Below the pieces are notes generated by a model, which was given only the letters and a program-made list of their open reading frames with translations, did not search any database and was not told the origin of the DNA. Shown piece by piece: positions 34,367 to 43,208 of a DNA stretch of 64,000 bases (positions are counted from its first letter, which is position 1; every line of letters starts with the position of its first letter). Source of the stretch: Enterocloster bolteae (GTDB lineage: Bacteria > Bacillota > Clostridia > Lachnospirales > Lachnospiraceae); NCBI GenBank assembly GCA_021772025.1, contig JAETNT010000020.1, forward strand, positions 1-64,000, written 5' to 3'. The position numbers and the translations under genes were made by a program.

Positions 34367-35812
34367 GTGAACGTTCAGGACACCATTCTGTTTGGGAAAT
34401 ATCACCTATGCCGTATCATTGGAAAAGGACGGACCGGCACTGTCTACCTGACAAAACATATAAACCTGGGGGAATATCGGGCAATTAAGGAGGTATCTAA
34501 GAAACATATCGATTATGAACGGTTTCGGAAGGAAGCATTAATTATGAAGGATCTCCGCCACCCGGCCATTCCCATTGTATACGACTTAGAGGAAACAGAA
34601 ACACATTGTTATCTTATCGAAGAATTTCTTGAAGGAGAATCTTTAACTGCTCTGGCATCGGATCGGAGCAATCTCACCAGGAGCATGGTAATCCAATATG
34701 GGATTCAGATATGCAGCCTGGTACAGTATCTGCATTCTGCAGGAAGAGAACCCATTTTATACCTGGATTTACAGCCTAACAATTTACTGCTATGCAATGG
34801 CATCATTAAGCTGGTAGATTTTGGAACCGCAGATTATTTAATGAGAGCCAATGAAACGAACCAGCGCTGCGGGACACCGGGTTGTGCTGCTCCGGAGCAA
34901 TATACAGAGGAGCCCTTGGATGAGCGGACAGACATTTATGCCATTGGTGTGATCCTATTCTATCTGGCGACCGGACAATTGCCGGGGAGCACAAGCAAGG
35001 GATCCTTGGCAGACTGGGATATGGTGTTAGGACGGGAACTTGGCGCACTGATTCGGGACTGCTTAGGCAGCCGCAGGCAGCGTCCGGAAACTGCTCTGGA
35101 GGTAAAGAAAAGGCTGGAAAGCCAGCTTGATTTGGAGCCGTGGGTATTTCATAAGAATTCTGATACATCTCTGATTTTATCTTTTGTTGGAAGCTGCCCC
35201 AATGTCGGGGTTACTCATCTGGCGCTGGGCCTGTCCGCCTGCCTCTGGAGGTGGGGAATCCCCAATCTCTATGAGGAACGCAATCAATCAGGCCATGGGA
35301 TACTTTTGGCAGATCAGGCCTGCACAAAGCCTGACAGCAGCGGAGTATGCAGGGTGGGATCCTGGAGGCTGCTCCCTCATTATGGACCCCAAGTCAGGCT
35401 GAAAGAGCCAAGGAAGTATCCGGTCCATATTCGGGACTATGGCTCTGACTGCAGAGCTGCCCGGATAGAGCACGAAAAAGAGCCCTCCCATAAAAAGTAT
35501 CTTTTGCACGTATGTGGCGGAAAAGCCTATGACAATACAGAAAACAGCCGTGCTGCAGGAGAACTGGGACAGGGAAAGGTAACCGTGCTTTATAATTTTT
35601 TAGAGCCAGGCTACCGGCCGACCCGTCTGGGGAAAGGATCGGAGAGCTGTATTATGTCCGTACCGTATTTTCTCAAGGCTTCCCGGCCGGGCAAAGAGGC
35701 AGAAAGCTTTTACAGGGCATTGTGGGACAGACTTATAGGAGAGGAAGGAGCTGATAGAAAAAATATTTTTTCTCAAATAGAAGGGATGTTCAAAATGAAA
35801 AACAAACCATAG
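34367..35812 (+). CDS. Ser/Thr protein kinase fused to a degenerate ParA-like domain
   Basis: The 481-aa protein has a kinase domain (about 1-260) with glycine loop IGKGRTGTVYL, lysine in YRAIKEV, DFG in LVDFGTADY and APE in CAAPEQY. The catalytic-loop HRD is YLD (YLDLQPNNLLL). Residues ~268-475 look like a ParA/MinD domain with a broken P-loop (GSCPNVGVTHLALG). The start is odd: GTG 34367 is itself part of the SD AAGGAGG, and no ATG, GTG or TTG lies 5-9 bases downstream, so a rare start codon may be used. Its last codons overlap the upstream part of the following ParA-like gene. A target may be the FHA protein of the Tad locus (inference). Confidence 0.78.
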   Translation: MNVQDTILFGKYHLCRIIGKGRTGTVYLTKHINLGEYRAIKEVSKKHIDYERFRKEALIMKDLRHPAIPIVYDLEETETHCYLIEEFLEGESLTALASDRSNLTRSMVIQYGIQICSLVQYLHSAGREPILYLDLQPNNLLLCNGIIKLVDFGTADYLMRANETNQRCGTPGCAAPEQYTEEPLDERTDIYAIGVILFYLATGQLPGSTSKGSLADWDMVLGRELGALIRDCLGSRRQRPETALEVKKRLESQLDLEPWVFHKNSDTSLILSFVGSCPNVGVTHLALGLSACLWRWGIPNLYEERNQSGHGILLADQACTKPDSSGVCRVGSWRLLPHYGPQVRLKEPRKYPVHIRDYGSDCRAARIEHEKEPSHKKYLLHVCGGKAYDNTENSRAAGELGQGKVTVLYNFLEPGYRPTRLGKGSESCIMSVPYFLKASRPGKEAESFYRALWDRLIGEEGADRKNIFSQIEGMFKMKNKP

Positions 35813-35835
35813 GTATTCTTGGGGCAGGAGCAGGA

Positions 35836-36360
35836 GTGGGAGTTACCCATTTGACGCTTTTGTTGGCCAATTATCTGGCCGGAGTGAAAAACAAGCGCAT
35901 TGCCGTACTGGAATGGAATTGCCATGGGGACTTTGACAGATTCGGAGTTCGGTGTCTGGGGCTTAAAAAGTCTGCAGATCTATATGGAATCCTGGGAGCT
36001 TGCTATTTTCCGCGGGCAGATGGAGAAACCCTTATTCAGTGTATGAGCGGAGAGTATCAGGTCATTTTGCTGGACTGCGGGCGGATAGAGGAAGGTAAGC
36101 GGGCGGATCTGGTTCGATGCGGGACAAAGCTGATAATCGGCTCTTTCTGTGAATGGCAGGTACAGAACTATACCCCCATTTTAAGAGAGCGGAAACCGAT
36201 AAAGGACGGGTGGCATTATCTCACTGCGTTTGGCAGTGAAGAATCCAGACGGATAGCAGAGAAACGGCTTAAGCTGCCAATAGAAAAGGTTCCTTATATT
36301 CCGGATGCCTATGAGGTAACAAAAGAAACGATCAGCCTATTTGGGCGGCTGCTTGGATAA
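35836..36360 (+). CDS. ParA/MinD-like protein, start frame-shifted
   Basis: The frame is open from 35758 and codes for a P-loop (TIGILGAGAGVGVTHLTLLL) upstream of the first in-frame start, GTG 35836, which would remove most of that loop. The ATG at 35795 with an AGAAGGGA SD is in the kinase frame and meets a stop after five codons. One extra A in the run at 35798-35802 would give MKKQTIGIL, a normal ParA start. The rest (about 170 aa) has LLDCG in the switch region and a plausible ParA end. As written it is either truncated or made by frameshifting or phase variation. It may act together with the kinase or with pilus placement. Confidence 0.6.
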   Translation: MGVTHLTLLLANYLAGVKNKRIAVLEWNCHGDFDRFGVRCLGLKKSADLYGILGACYFPRADGETLIQCMSGEYQVILLDCGRIEEGKRADLVRCGTKLIIGSFCEWQVQNYTPILRERKPIKDGWHYLTAFGSEESRRIAEKRLKLPIEKVPYIPDAYEVTKETISLFGRLLG

Positions 36361-36460
36361 AATAAGGTTTGCGGTGGGGATAATATGTCACGGTTTCTCC
36401 TTGAGCGGCGCCCTTGTTTTCCAGGCAGCTATTTTAAGGGACATAAAATGAGGAGGCCTT

Positions 36461-36700
36461 ATGGGGTATGATAAGGAGAAAGAACGAAAACGCCAGCAGC
36501 AAAGATATTTAGATGGGTTAAGGCGCTATTATAAAAGGGGGATTCCCATTTATATTGACGGAAAGCTGAGTACCGAGGCCGAATGGTACAAGCTTTTTGA
36601 AGTCAGAGAAGACGGGGGTTTTTACATGGGAGATTATGTGGGAGCAGATGAAGGCCGCCTGAAAGAAATACGGTTTGATAGAATACATCTGGGAAAGTAG
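36461..36700 (+). CDS. Small conserved-looking protein of unknown function
   Basis: The 79-aa protein has a strongly charged Lys/Arg/Gln N-terminal helix (KEKERKRQQQRYLDGLRRYYKRG) followed by a small beta-rich part (IPIYIDGKL, GGFYMGDYVG, LKEIRFDRIHLG). AGGAGG precedes the ATG. I do not recognise a family. It lies between the ParA-like gene and the GH18 gene. Confidence 0.55.
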   Translation: MGYDKEKERKRQQQRYLDGLRRYYKRGIPIYIDGKLSTEAEWYKLFEVREDGGFYMGDYVGADEGRLKEIRFDRIHLGK

Positions 36701-36729
36701 TTCGGGCCCGAATATATAAAGGGAGGGAG

Positions 36730-36916
36730 CGTCAGCGATGCCATCTCAGCCTGCCTGCAAAGCTGACGGGAGGGACATGTAATGAAAATTTAATTAGGAT
36801 TGAGCGATAAGCTGTGGTATAATATGAACACTTGGGGAGGTCTTTTCGAGCCTAGTGAGAATGTATGCCCAGCCTCTTAACGAGATCTTCCGCGAGTTTA
36901 GAGGCTGTGGTATAAT
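36730..36916 (+). promoter_or_regulatory. Structured upstream region with duplicated extended -10 boxes
   Basis: A hairpin (CGTCAGC 36730-36736 with GCTGACG 36762-36768) is followed by the sequence GCTGTGGTATAAT at 36811-36823 and again at 36904-36916. Each contains an extended -10 (TG-x-TATAAT) with a poor -35. Between them AGCCTCTTAAC (36871-36881) pairs with GTTTAGAGGCT (36896-36906). The region feeds the GH18 gene and could be tandem promoters with a regulated leader. Confidence 0.45.
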
Positions 36917-36947
36917 CATATTAATATAACATTTTGGAGGAAACGGG

Positions 36948-38603
36948 ATGATGAAGAGGCTTCTGCCGATGTTGATCGCTATCGGACTAATCGTATTGAT
37001 TGTAAGCGGATATATAGGGGTTCGGTTTATAGAGCGGTATACCCCGTCTAAGGATTGGATGGAAGCATCTGATTATTTTGGGGTAGAAGGGGACTTCGTG
37101 GCATTGATCCTTAATGAAGAAAAAGCGGATACATTGGGACTTTATATAGATGGAGAGGTTTACCTTCCTGTAGAGTGGGTCAACGGCAACTTAAACAAAA
37201 GATTTTACTGGGACAATGAAGAACGGATCCTTTCTTATGCTCTTCCGACAGAAATCCGTTATGTAGATAGTACTGCCAAGGGAAATGGAGGAAGGCCTCT
37301 TCTCTGGGTGACAGATAAAGAGGTGCTTTTGTCTCTGAGCCTGGTTGCCGCTTATACAGATGTAGAGCTGTCGGCTTTTGACGGCGGAGAAGCAAAACGT
37401 GTATTCTTCAATAATACATGGGAAGAGGAACACTGGGCGCCAGCGGAAAAGAGCATTATGATCCGGGAAAAGGGCGGGATAAAAAGCTCTATTATTACCC
37501 GGGCAGAGTCCGGCGACCAAGTAAAAATTTTAGAGGAGATGGAAAACTGGTCCAAAGTTCGAACTCAGGATGGTTTTATTGGTTATGCGGAGAATAAATA
37601 TTTAGGGAAGGTTCAGACAGTTGTGCCCAAAAGCAGCTTTGAGGCACCGGAATATACCAGGCTGGCATTGGATGAGAAGGTTAGTCTTGCTTGGCACCAG
37701 GTAACCTCTAAAGAGGCAAACAGCACATTTGACAGCTATTATGGCAATACAAAGGGGGTAAATGTTATTAGCCCTACCTGGTTCGCCCTGACAGACAACG
37801 AAGGAGGCTACGCTTGCTTGGCGGATAAGGAATATGTGGACAAAGCCCACGCAGCAGGGCTGCAGGTTTGGGCTTTGCTGGACAATTTTAGCGGAAATGT
37901 CCAGTCGGAGGTCTTGTTGTCTAAAACCTCCGTCAGAAAAAAACTGATTGAAAACCTCATAGGGGATGCCCGGACCTACGGATTTGACGGGTATAACCTG
38001 GATTTTGAGAGTCTGAAGGAAAGTGCCGGCCCCCATTATGTTCAGTTTATAAGGGAGATGTCTGTCGCCTGCCGGAATAACGGCTTGGTTTTATCTGTAG
38101 ATAATTATGTACCTGCTGCTTACAACCGCTTTTATGACAGGGCGGAGCAGGGCTTAGTGGCAGACTATGTGATTATTATGGGCTATGACGAGCACTATGC
38201 CGGCGGGGAGCCGGGATCCGTGGCTTCTCTTGATTATGTAAAAAGGGGAATTGAGCAGACACTTTTGGAAGTGCCGAAGGAGAAAGTTATCAATGCCCTG
38301 CCCTTCTATACAAGAGTCTGGACTGAGACAGAGGATGGGACCATCAGTTCCGAGGCAATGGGGATTGAACGGGCCAAAAACTGGGTTGAAGAGAACCAGA
38401 TTGAATTATACTGGCAGGACAGCCTGGGGCAATACTATGGAGAGAAGGGAATAGAAGGCGGTTCCCAGTATTTATGGTTGGAAGATGAGAGATCCCTGAA
38501 ACTAAAAATGGATCTGATCCGCCAATATGATTTGGGCGGGGTGGCATTTTGGAAGCTGGGCTTTGAGCCGGCCTCTATATGGGATACTATAGCATATGAA
38601 TAA
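36948..38603 (+). CDS. Membrane-anchored GH18 glycosidase with SH3 domain
   Basis: The 551-aa protein has an N-terminal signal anchor (LPMLIAIGLIVLIVSGYIGV). Domains of the copper-amine-oxidase-N or YdhD type follow, then a bacterial SH3 segment (SGDQVKILEEMENWSKVRT), then a GH18 barrel with the catalytic D-x-x-D-x-D-x-E motif in FDGYNLDFESL. GH18 proteins of this layout in spore-formers hydrolyse spore or vegetative cell-wall glycans. GGAGG precedes ATG 36948. It overlaps the next gene by 8 bases. Confidence 0.87.
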   Translation: MMKRLLPMLIAIGLIVLIVSGYIGVRFIERYTPSKDWMEASDYFGVEGDFVALILNEEKADTLGLYIDGEVYLPVEWVNGNLNKRFYWDNEERILSYALPTEIRYVDSTAKGNGGRPLLWVTDKEVLLSLSLVAAYTDVELSAFDGGEAKRVFFNNTWEEEHWAPAEKSIMIREKGGIKSSIITRAESGDQVKILEEMENWSKVRTQDGFIGYAENKYLGKVQTVVPKSSFEAPEYTRLALDEKVSLAWHQVTSKEANSTFDSYYGNTKGVNVISPTWFALTDNEGGYACLADKEYVDKAHAAGLQVWALLDNFSGNVQSEVLLSKTSVRKKLIENLIGDARTYGFDGYNLDFESLKESAGPHYVQFIREMSVACRNNGLVLSVDNYVPAAYNRFYDRAEQGLVADYVIIMGYDEHYAGGEPGSVASLDYVKRGIEQTLLEVPKEKVINALPFYTRVWTETEDGTISSEAMGIERAKNWVEENQIELYWQDSLGQYYGEKGIEGGSQYLWLEDERSLKLKMDLIRQYDLGGVAFWKLGFEPASIWDTIAYE

Positions 38604-40053
38604 GGCGGGGAAAATGATGAGACGGAACATAGCGGTGGCCTTGATAATAGGTATTACGTTAAGCCTGACGGGGTGCCGGGGGATAATTCATTTTGCGGAT
38701 GAAACGGTAGCTACTACAGAAGCGCCGGAAGAGACGGAGGAACCTCATCCCGGACCGCCCAGAGAGGATTGGGAGACAATTGCCGCCTTTCCGGACAATA
38801 CAAGCGAAACGCAGATGGAGGAAGAGAAGGACGGAATAAAGCTGATTGTAGCGACAGATATCCATTATCTGGGATCAGAATTAACAGACATGGGTACAGG
38901 TTTTATCTACTCTATGGAACATGGGGACGGGAAGGTAACCAATTATATCTGGGAGATTACGGATGCATTTGTGGCGGAGATACTGGCTGAGAGACCGGAT
39001 GGGGTAATATTAAGCGGGGATTTGTCTTATAACGGTGAAAGAGCCAGTCACCTGGAACTGGCCGAAAAACTGGGACGGATTAAGGATGCGGGAATCCCGG
39101 TGTTAGTGATTCCGGGAAACCATGACATTAATAATAACAGTGCTGCCAGAATAGAAGAGGATCAAAGGCTTCCTGCAGAGAAAACCAGTCCCAGGGATTT
39201 CGAAAGTATTTACCGTGCTTTTGGATACGAGAACGCCGTTAGCCGGGATCCCAACTCCTTAAGTTATGTGTACCAGCTCAATGATTCCACCAGAATTTTA
39301 ATGCTGGATACCTGTCAATACGAGGGAGGGGCCCAGATTGGGGGCATGATCGACACGGATACCTATGAATGGATTGACAGTGAGCTGGAAAAGGCTTTTG
39401 AGGAAGGAGTTAATGTCCTTCCGGTAGCTCATCACAATTTGTTGGAGGAAAGTCGGATCTATTCCGAGGACTGTACCATTGAGCATAATGAGGAGCTTTT
39501 GGAAAGACTGGAAGGCTGGGGGAATATTCCGCTTTTTTTAAGCGGTCATCTTCATGTCCAGCATTTTTCCAATTCAGATGATGTGTCTGGGGCTGGGGTA
39601 TGGGAGATTGTCACTAGTTCCCTGGCTGTGCCGCCATGCCAATACGGGGTTCTGTTTTTCGGTGATGACAGGAGCTTCCATTACCATACCCAAATCCTGG
39701 ATATAGAGGCGTGGACAAGAATTGAGGGGAAAACGGATCCGAACCTGCTTAATTTTTCCCGCTATCAGAATCCGTTTTTGAAAAGGGTATTTTATAATCA
39801 GGCACATAGCTGGCTTGATAGGCGAAAGGACGTTCTTACCCAAGACCAAATTGTGCAGATGTCTAATTTCTATGCGACAGCTAAATGCTATTACTATTGG
39901 GGAAGAGCTGTAGAGATAGCAGAAGAGATGAAATCAAGCCAGATATTCCAGCTATGGCAGGAATACGGCTATCCCAGCCTGGAAACAGAGTATTTGGAAT
40001 ACATATTAGAAGAAGCAACCATGGATTATAACTCCTTAAAATCCCAGGAATAA
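38596..40053 (+). CDS. Metallophosphoesterase lipoprotein
   Basis: The 485-aa protein begins with a lipoprotein signal (IIGITLSLTGC, lipid on Cys27) and a Glu/Pro/Thr-rich spacer. The calcineurin-like phosphoesterase fold follows, with all five metal motifs: ATDIHYL, LSGDLSYNGER, IPGNHDIN, VAHHN and SGHLHVQH. It acts outside the membrane on an unknown phosphate ester. Its gene overlaps the GH18 gene by 8 bases and precedes an amidase, so the three form a cell-envelope operon. Confidence 0.88.
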   Translation: MNKAGKMMRRNIAVALIIGITLSLTGCRGIIHFADETVATTEAPEETEEPHPGPPREDWETIAAFPDNTSETQMEEEKDGIKLIVATDIHYLGSELTDMGTGFIYSMEHGDGKVTNYIWEITDAFVAEILAERPDGVILSGDLSYNGERASHLELAEKLGRIKDAGIPVLVIPGNHDINNNSAARIEEDQRLPAEKTSPRDFESIYRAFGYENAVSRDPNSLSYVYQLNDSTRILMLDTCQYEGGAQIGGMIDTDTYEWIDSELEKAFEEGVNVLPVAHHNLLEESRIYSEDCTIEHNEELLERLEGWGNIPLFLSGHLHVQHFSNSDDVSGAGVWEIVTSSLAVPPCQYGVLFFGDDRSFHYHTQILDIEAWTRIEGKTDPNLLNFSRYQNPFLKRVFYNQAHSWLDRRKDVLTQDQIVQMSNFYATAKCYYYWGRAVEIAEEMKSSQIFQLWQEYGYPSLETEYLEYILEEATMDYNSLKSQE

Positions 40054-40120
40054 CAGCCAAGGAATAGTGGACAGGGAGAGCTTAATATACTAGGATAATA
40101 AAAGCTGTCTTTGGTGGGCT

Positions 40121-40852
40121 ATGGACAAAAAACGAATTTGGCAGAATATGATGGGAATTGCTATGCTGATGATAGTAACCATGGTTGCGGGCCGCATGGG
40201 GATGATGGGAAAGGATGACTCCTGGGCTGCAGAGGCGGCTGTCGGAAAGGCGCAGAAGAAGAATCAGCCGGTGGTAGTCATTGACAGCGGTCATGGAGGA
40301 AATGACCCGGGCAAAATCGGTGTTGCCGGTCAGAAAGAGAAGGCAATTAATTTGAAAATTGCTATGAAGCTGAAGACATATCTGGAAGCAGCGGACGTAA
40401 AGGTGGTTATGACCAGGGAAAGCGATAAAGGGCTTTATAAGGAGTCGGACAGCCATAAAAAATCTGCGGATATGAGGGAACGGTGCCGGATTATTGATGA
40501 AGCAAAACCGGTGATGGCTATCAGTATCCATCAAAACAGTTATCATCAGGACAGCATATCCGGGGCACAGGTGTTCTACTATAAAAATTCAGAAAAGGGC
40601 CGGCAGTTGGCAGAGATTCTTCAGAAACGTTTTGACTATGTATTAGGAGCAGACGGAAACCGGCGCAGCGCTAAAGCAAATGACAGCTACTATCTGCTGC
40701 TGAACGTAAAGGCTCCTATTGTGATTGCAGAGTGCGGGTTTTTAAGCAATCCTGCAGAGGCCGCTAAGCTGTCAGAAGAAGAATATCAGGATCGGATAGC
40801 CTGGACTCTCCATATGGGGATCCTTCAGTACATAAATAATGCGAATAAGTAA
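40121..40852 (+). CDS. cwlD: N-acetylmuramoyl-L-alanine amidase (Amidase_3, CwlD-like)
   Basis: The 243-aa protein has an N-terminal membrane or signal segment (MMGIAMLMIVTMVAG) and an Amidase_3 domain. The zinc ligands and catalytic residues are visible in VIDSGHGGNDPG, in SIHQNSYH and in the final Glu of VIAECGFLSNP. CwlD-type amidases make the muramic-lactam substrate in spore cortex, which would suit a spore-former. The assignment to CwlD rather than another amidase is by size and layout. Confidence 0.85.
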   Translation: MDKKRIWQNMMGIAMLMIVTMVAGRMGMMGKDDSWAAEAAVGKAQKKNQPVVVIDSGHGGNDPGKIGVAGQKEKAINLKIAMKLKTYLEAADVKVVMTRESDKGLYKESDSHKKSADMRERCRIIDEAKPVMAISIHQNSYHQDSISGAQVFYYKNSEKGRQLAEILQKRFDYVLGADGNRRSAKANDSYYLLLNVKAPIVIAECGFLSNPAEAAKLSEEEYQDRIAWTLHMGILQYINNANK

Positions 40853-40880
40853 ATGTCCGAAGGAAAAAGCAAGAATCAAC

Positions 40881-40909
40881 TAGCAATCTTTTTCTGCTGC
40901 CTGTATAAT
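40881..40909 (+). promoter_or_regulatory. Promoter of the galacto-N-biose phosphorylase gene
   Basis: TAGCAA (40881-40886), 17 bases and a perfect TATAAT (40904-40909). The weak -35 suggests that an activator may help. Confidence 0.55.
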
Positions 40910-40987
40910 ACAACTATCAGCTGGTGTGACGGTACAGCACGCCAGGCATGAGGAAGAATATTATATAATTCACGGAAAGGGGAACTT

Positions 40988-43153
40988 ATGGAGAAAATGA
41001 GGGGCAGACTGACTTTGCCGACGGATGTAGGCATGGTGAAAGAAACTTTGGAAATGAAAGAGCGGTTAGGTGCTGACGCGTTAAGAGATTGCGACGGGAC
41101 TGCCATGCCTGAGGAGCTGCTGAATACGGGAGCAAAAGTTTATGCTACTTATTACACAACTCGTAAAGACAACGAGTGGGCTATGAAAAATCCTGAAGAA
41201 ATCCAGCAGGAATACTTAATCAGCGACAGGGTGACAGCCCGCAAAACGACCCTCCGCATTGAATTAATGAGGGGGTTCCACACAGAACAGTTAAAGGTAA
41301 ACACCCTGGACGATCCCAAGCGCTGGTGGGAAGTTATGGATCGCACCACTCAGCAGGTAGTTCCGGCGGACAAGTGGTTCTTTGATGAGGCAACCGGAGA
41401 GGTTGAGATTGAGACTATTCCCTATCATCAGTATACGGTTAGTTTTCTGGCATTTTTGATCTGGGATCCGGTTCATATGTATAACTTTATTACCAATGAC
41501 TGGAAGGACGCGCCTCACCAGCTTACTTTTGACGTACGTCAGCCCAAAACCCAGGTATATGTCAAAGAAAAATTAAGACACTGGTGCGAGGAAAATCCAA
41601 ACGTAGATGTAGTTCGTTTTACCACCTTCTTTCATCAATTTACCTTGACTTTTGATGATCAGAAGAGAGAAAAGTACGTAGAATGGTTCGGCTACAGCGC
41701 CAGTGTCAGCCCCTGCATTTTAGAACAGTTTGAAAAGTGGGCGGGCTATCCCTTCCGTCCCGAATATATCGTAGATCAGGGGTATCATAACTCCTGTTTC
41801 AGAGTTCCCTCAAAGGAATTCAGAGATTATATGGAGTTCCAGCAAATCGAGGTGTGCAAGCTGGCAAAAGAGATGGTGGATATTGTCCACAGCTTCGGTA
41901 AGGAAGCAATGATGTTTTTAGGCGACCATTGGATCGGAACGGAGCCTTTCGGAAAATATTTTAAAGAAATCGGTCTGGATGCAGTGGTTGGTTCCGTAGG
42001 CGACGGCGTGACGATGCGTATGATTTCCGACATCAAAGGCGTTAAATATACGGAAGGCCGCCTGCTGCCTTACTTCTTCCCGGATGTCTTTACTGAGGGA
42101 GGCGATCCAATCGGCGAGGCCCAAGATAACTGGATGAAAGCCAGACGAGCCATTTTGCGTTCCCCCCTAGATCGCATCGGATACGGCGGTTACCTTAAGC
42201 TGGCAATTGAATGGCCGGGCTTTATCGAGGAGATCGAGCATGTAGTCGGCGAGTTTCGGGATATTATAACCGCTATGGACGGAACCAGATCTTACGTAGC
42301 TCCTTTTAAAGTGGCAGTACTCAACTGCTTCGGTCCTTTGCGCGGGTGGATGAGCAATCAGGTGCACCACGCAATTTACCACAGAGAGATTTATTCTTAT
42401 GTCGGTGTGTTGGAATGCCTAAGCGGAATGCCGCTGGATGTAGTATTTTTAGATTTTGATGATATAAGAAACGGCATTGACCCGGAGATTAAAGTGATTA
42501 TTAACTCCGGCGATGCCTATACCGCATGGAGCGGGGGCAGCAACTGGACAGATGAGAAGGTACAGACCCAGATCCGTAGATTCGTGGATAACGGCGGCGG
42601 TTTCATCGGAGTAGGAGAGCCGACGGCATGCCAGTTTGGCGGCCGGTATTTCCAGCTCAGCGATGTTCTGGGAGTGGATCGTGAGATGGGATTTTCTCTC
42701 AGCACAGACAAATATAACAGGCTGGCAGATAACTACCAGAAGCATTTTATCTTAGAAGACATAGAGGGCTCCATTGATTTCGGAGAAGGCAAGAGCCGGA
42801 TTTATGCTCAGGGAAACGACTATCAGATTCTTGATCAGGATGGCGAGTACAGTCGCCTGGTGGTGAATGAATACGGCAAGGGCCGCAGCGTTTACTTTTC
42901 CGGCCTTCCTTACTCTCCTCAGAACTGCAGGGTGTTGTTAAGAGCCATTTTCTATGCAGCTCATCAGGAAGACGAGATGAAAAAATATTATGTAACAAAC
43001 GTTGATACGGAGGTTGCCGCTTTTGAAAAAGTCGGAAGAGCAGCGATTATCAACAATTCCAAGGAAGCAAAGGTTACAGAGCTTTATATTAACGGAGAAA
43101 AGAAATGCTCTCTGGACATGAAGCCGATGGAGATGCGCTGGGTAGAGCTGTAA
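40988..43153 (+). CDS. lnpA: 1,3-beta-galactosyl-N-acetylhexosamine phosphorylase (GH112)
   Basis: The 721-aa cytosolic enzyme splits lacto-N-biose or galacto-N-biose with phosphate into galactose-1-phosphate and GlcNAc or GalNAc. The sequence has the GH112 start (GRLTLPTDVGM with GADALRDCDGTAMPEEL) and the family length of about 720 residues. The acidic catalytic region lies near DVVRFTTFFHQF. GGAAAGGGG precedes the ATG. The neighbouring nucleotidyltransferase and hexosamine kinase (44348-46387) complete the salvage of both products, although an AraC gene on the other strand lies between. No sugar transporter is adjacent. Confidence 0.93.
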   Translation: MEKMRGRLTLPTDVGMVKETLEMKERLGADALRDCDGTAMPEELLNTGAKVYATYYTTRKDNEWAMKNPEEIQQEYLISDRVTARKTTLRIELMRGFHTEQLKVNTLDDPKRWWEVMDRTTQQVVPADKWFFDEATGEVEIETIPYHQYTVSFLAFLIWDPVHMYNFITNDWKDAPHQLTFDVRQPKTQVYVKEKLRHWCEENPNVDVVRFTTFFHQFTLTFDDQKREKYVEWFGYSASVSPCILEQFEKWAGYPFRPEYIVDQGYHNSCFRVPSKEFRDYMEFQQIEVCKLAKEMVDIVHSFGKEAMMFLGDHWIGTEPFGKYFKEIGLDAVVGSVGDGVTMRMISDIKGVKYTEGRLLPYFFPDVFTEGGDPIGEAQDNWMKARRAILRSPLDRIGYGGYLKLAIEWPGFIEEIEHVVGEFRDIITAMDGTRSYVAPFKVAVLNCFGPLRGWMSNQVHHAIYHREIYSYVGVLECLSGMPLDVVFLDFDDIRNGIDPEIKVIINSGDAYTAWSGGSNWTDEKVQTQIRRFVDNGGGFIGVGEPTACQFGGRYFQLSDVLGVDREMGFSLSTDKYNRLADNYQKHFILEDIEGSIDFGEGKSRIYAQGNDYQILDQDGEYSRLVVNEYGKGRSVYFSGLPYSPQNCRVLLRAIFYAAHQEDEMKKYYVTNVDTEVAAFEKVGRAAIINNSKEAKVTELYINGEKKCSLDMKPMEMRWVEL

Positions 43154-43175
43154 CTGACGGATAAAAATTTGAAAG

Positions 43176-43208
43176 TCGGGAGCCCTGACATTTAATCAAG
43201 GCTCCCGA
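43176..43208 (-). terminator. Candidate terminator of the AraC gene
   Basis: TCGGGAGCC and GGCTCCCGA form a 9-bp stem that includes the AraC-gene stop codon. On the minus strand it is followed by CTTTCAAATTTTT, a weak U tract. Confidence 0.4.
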
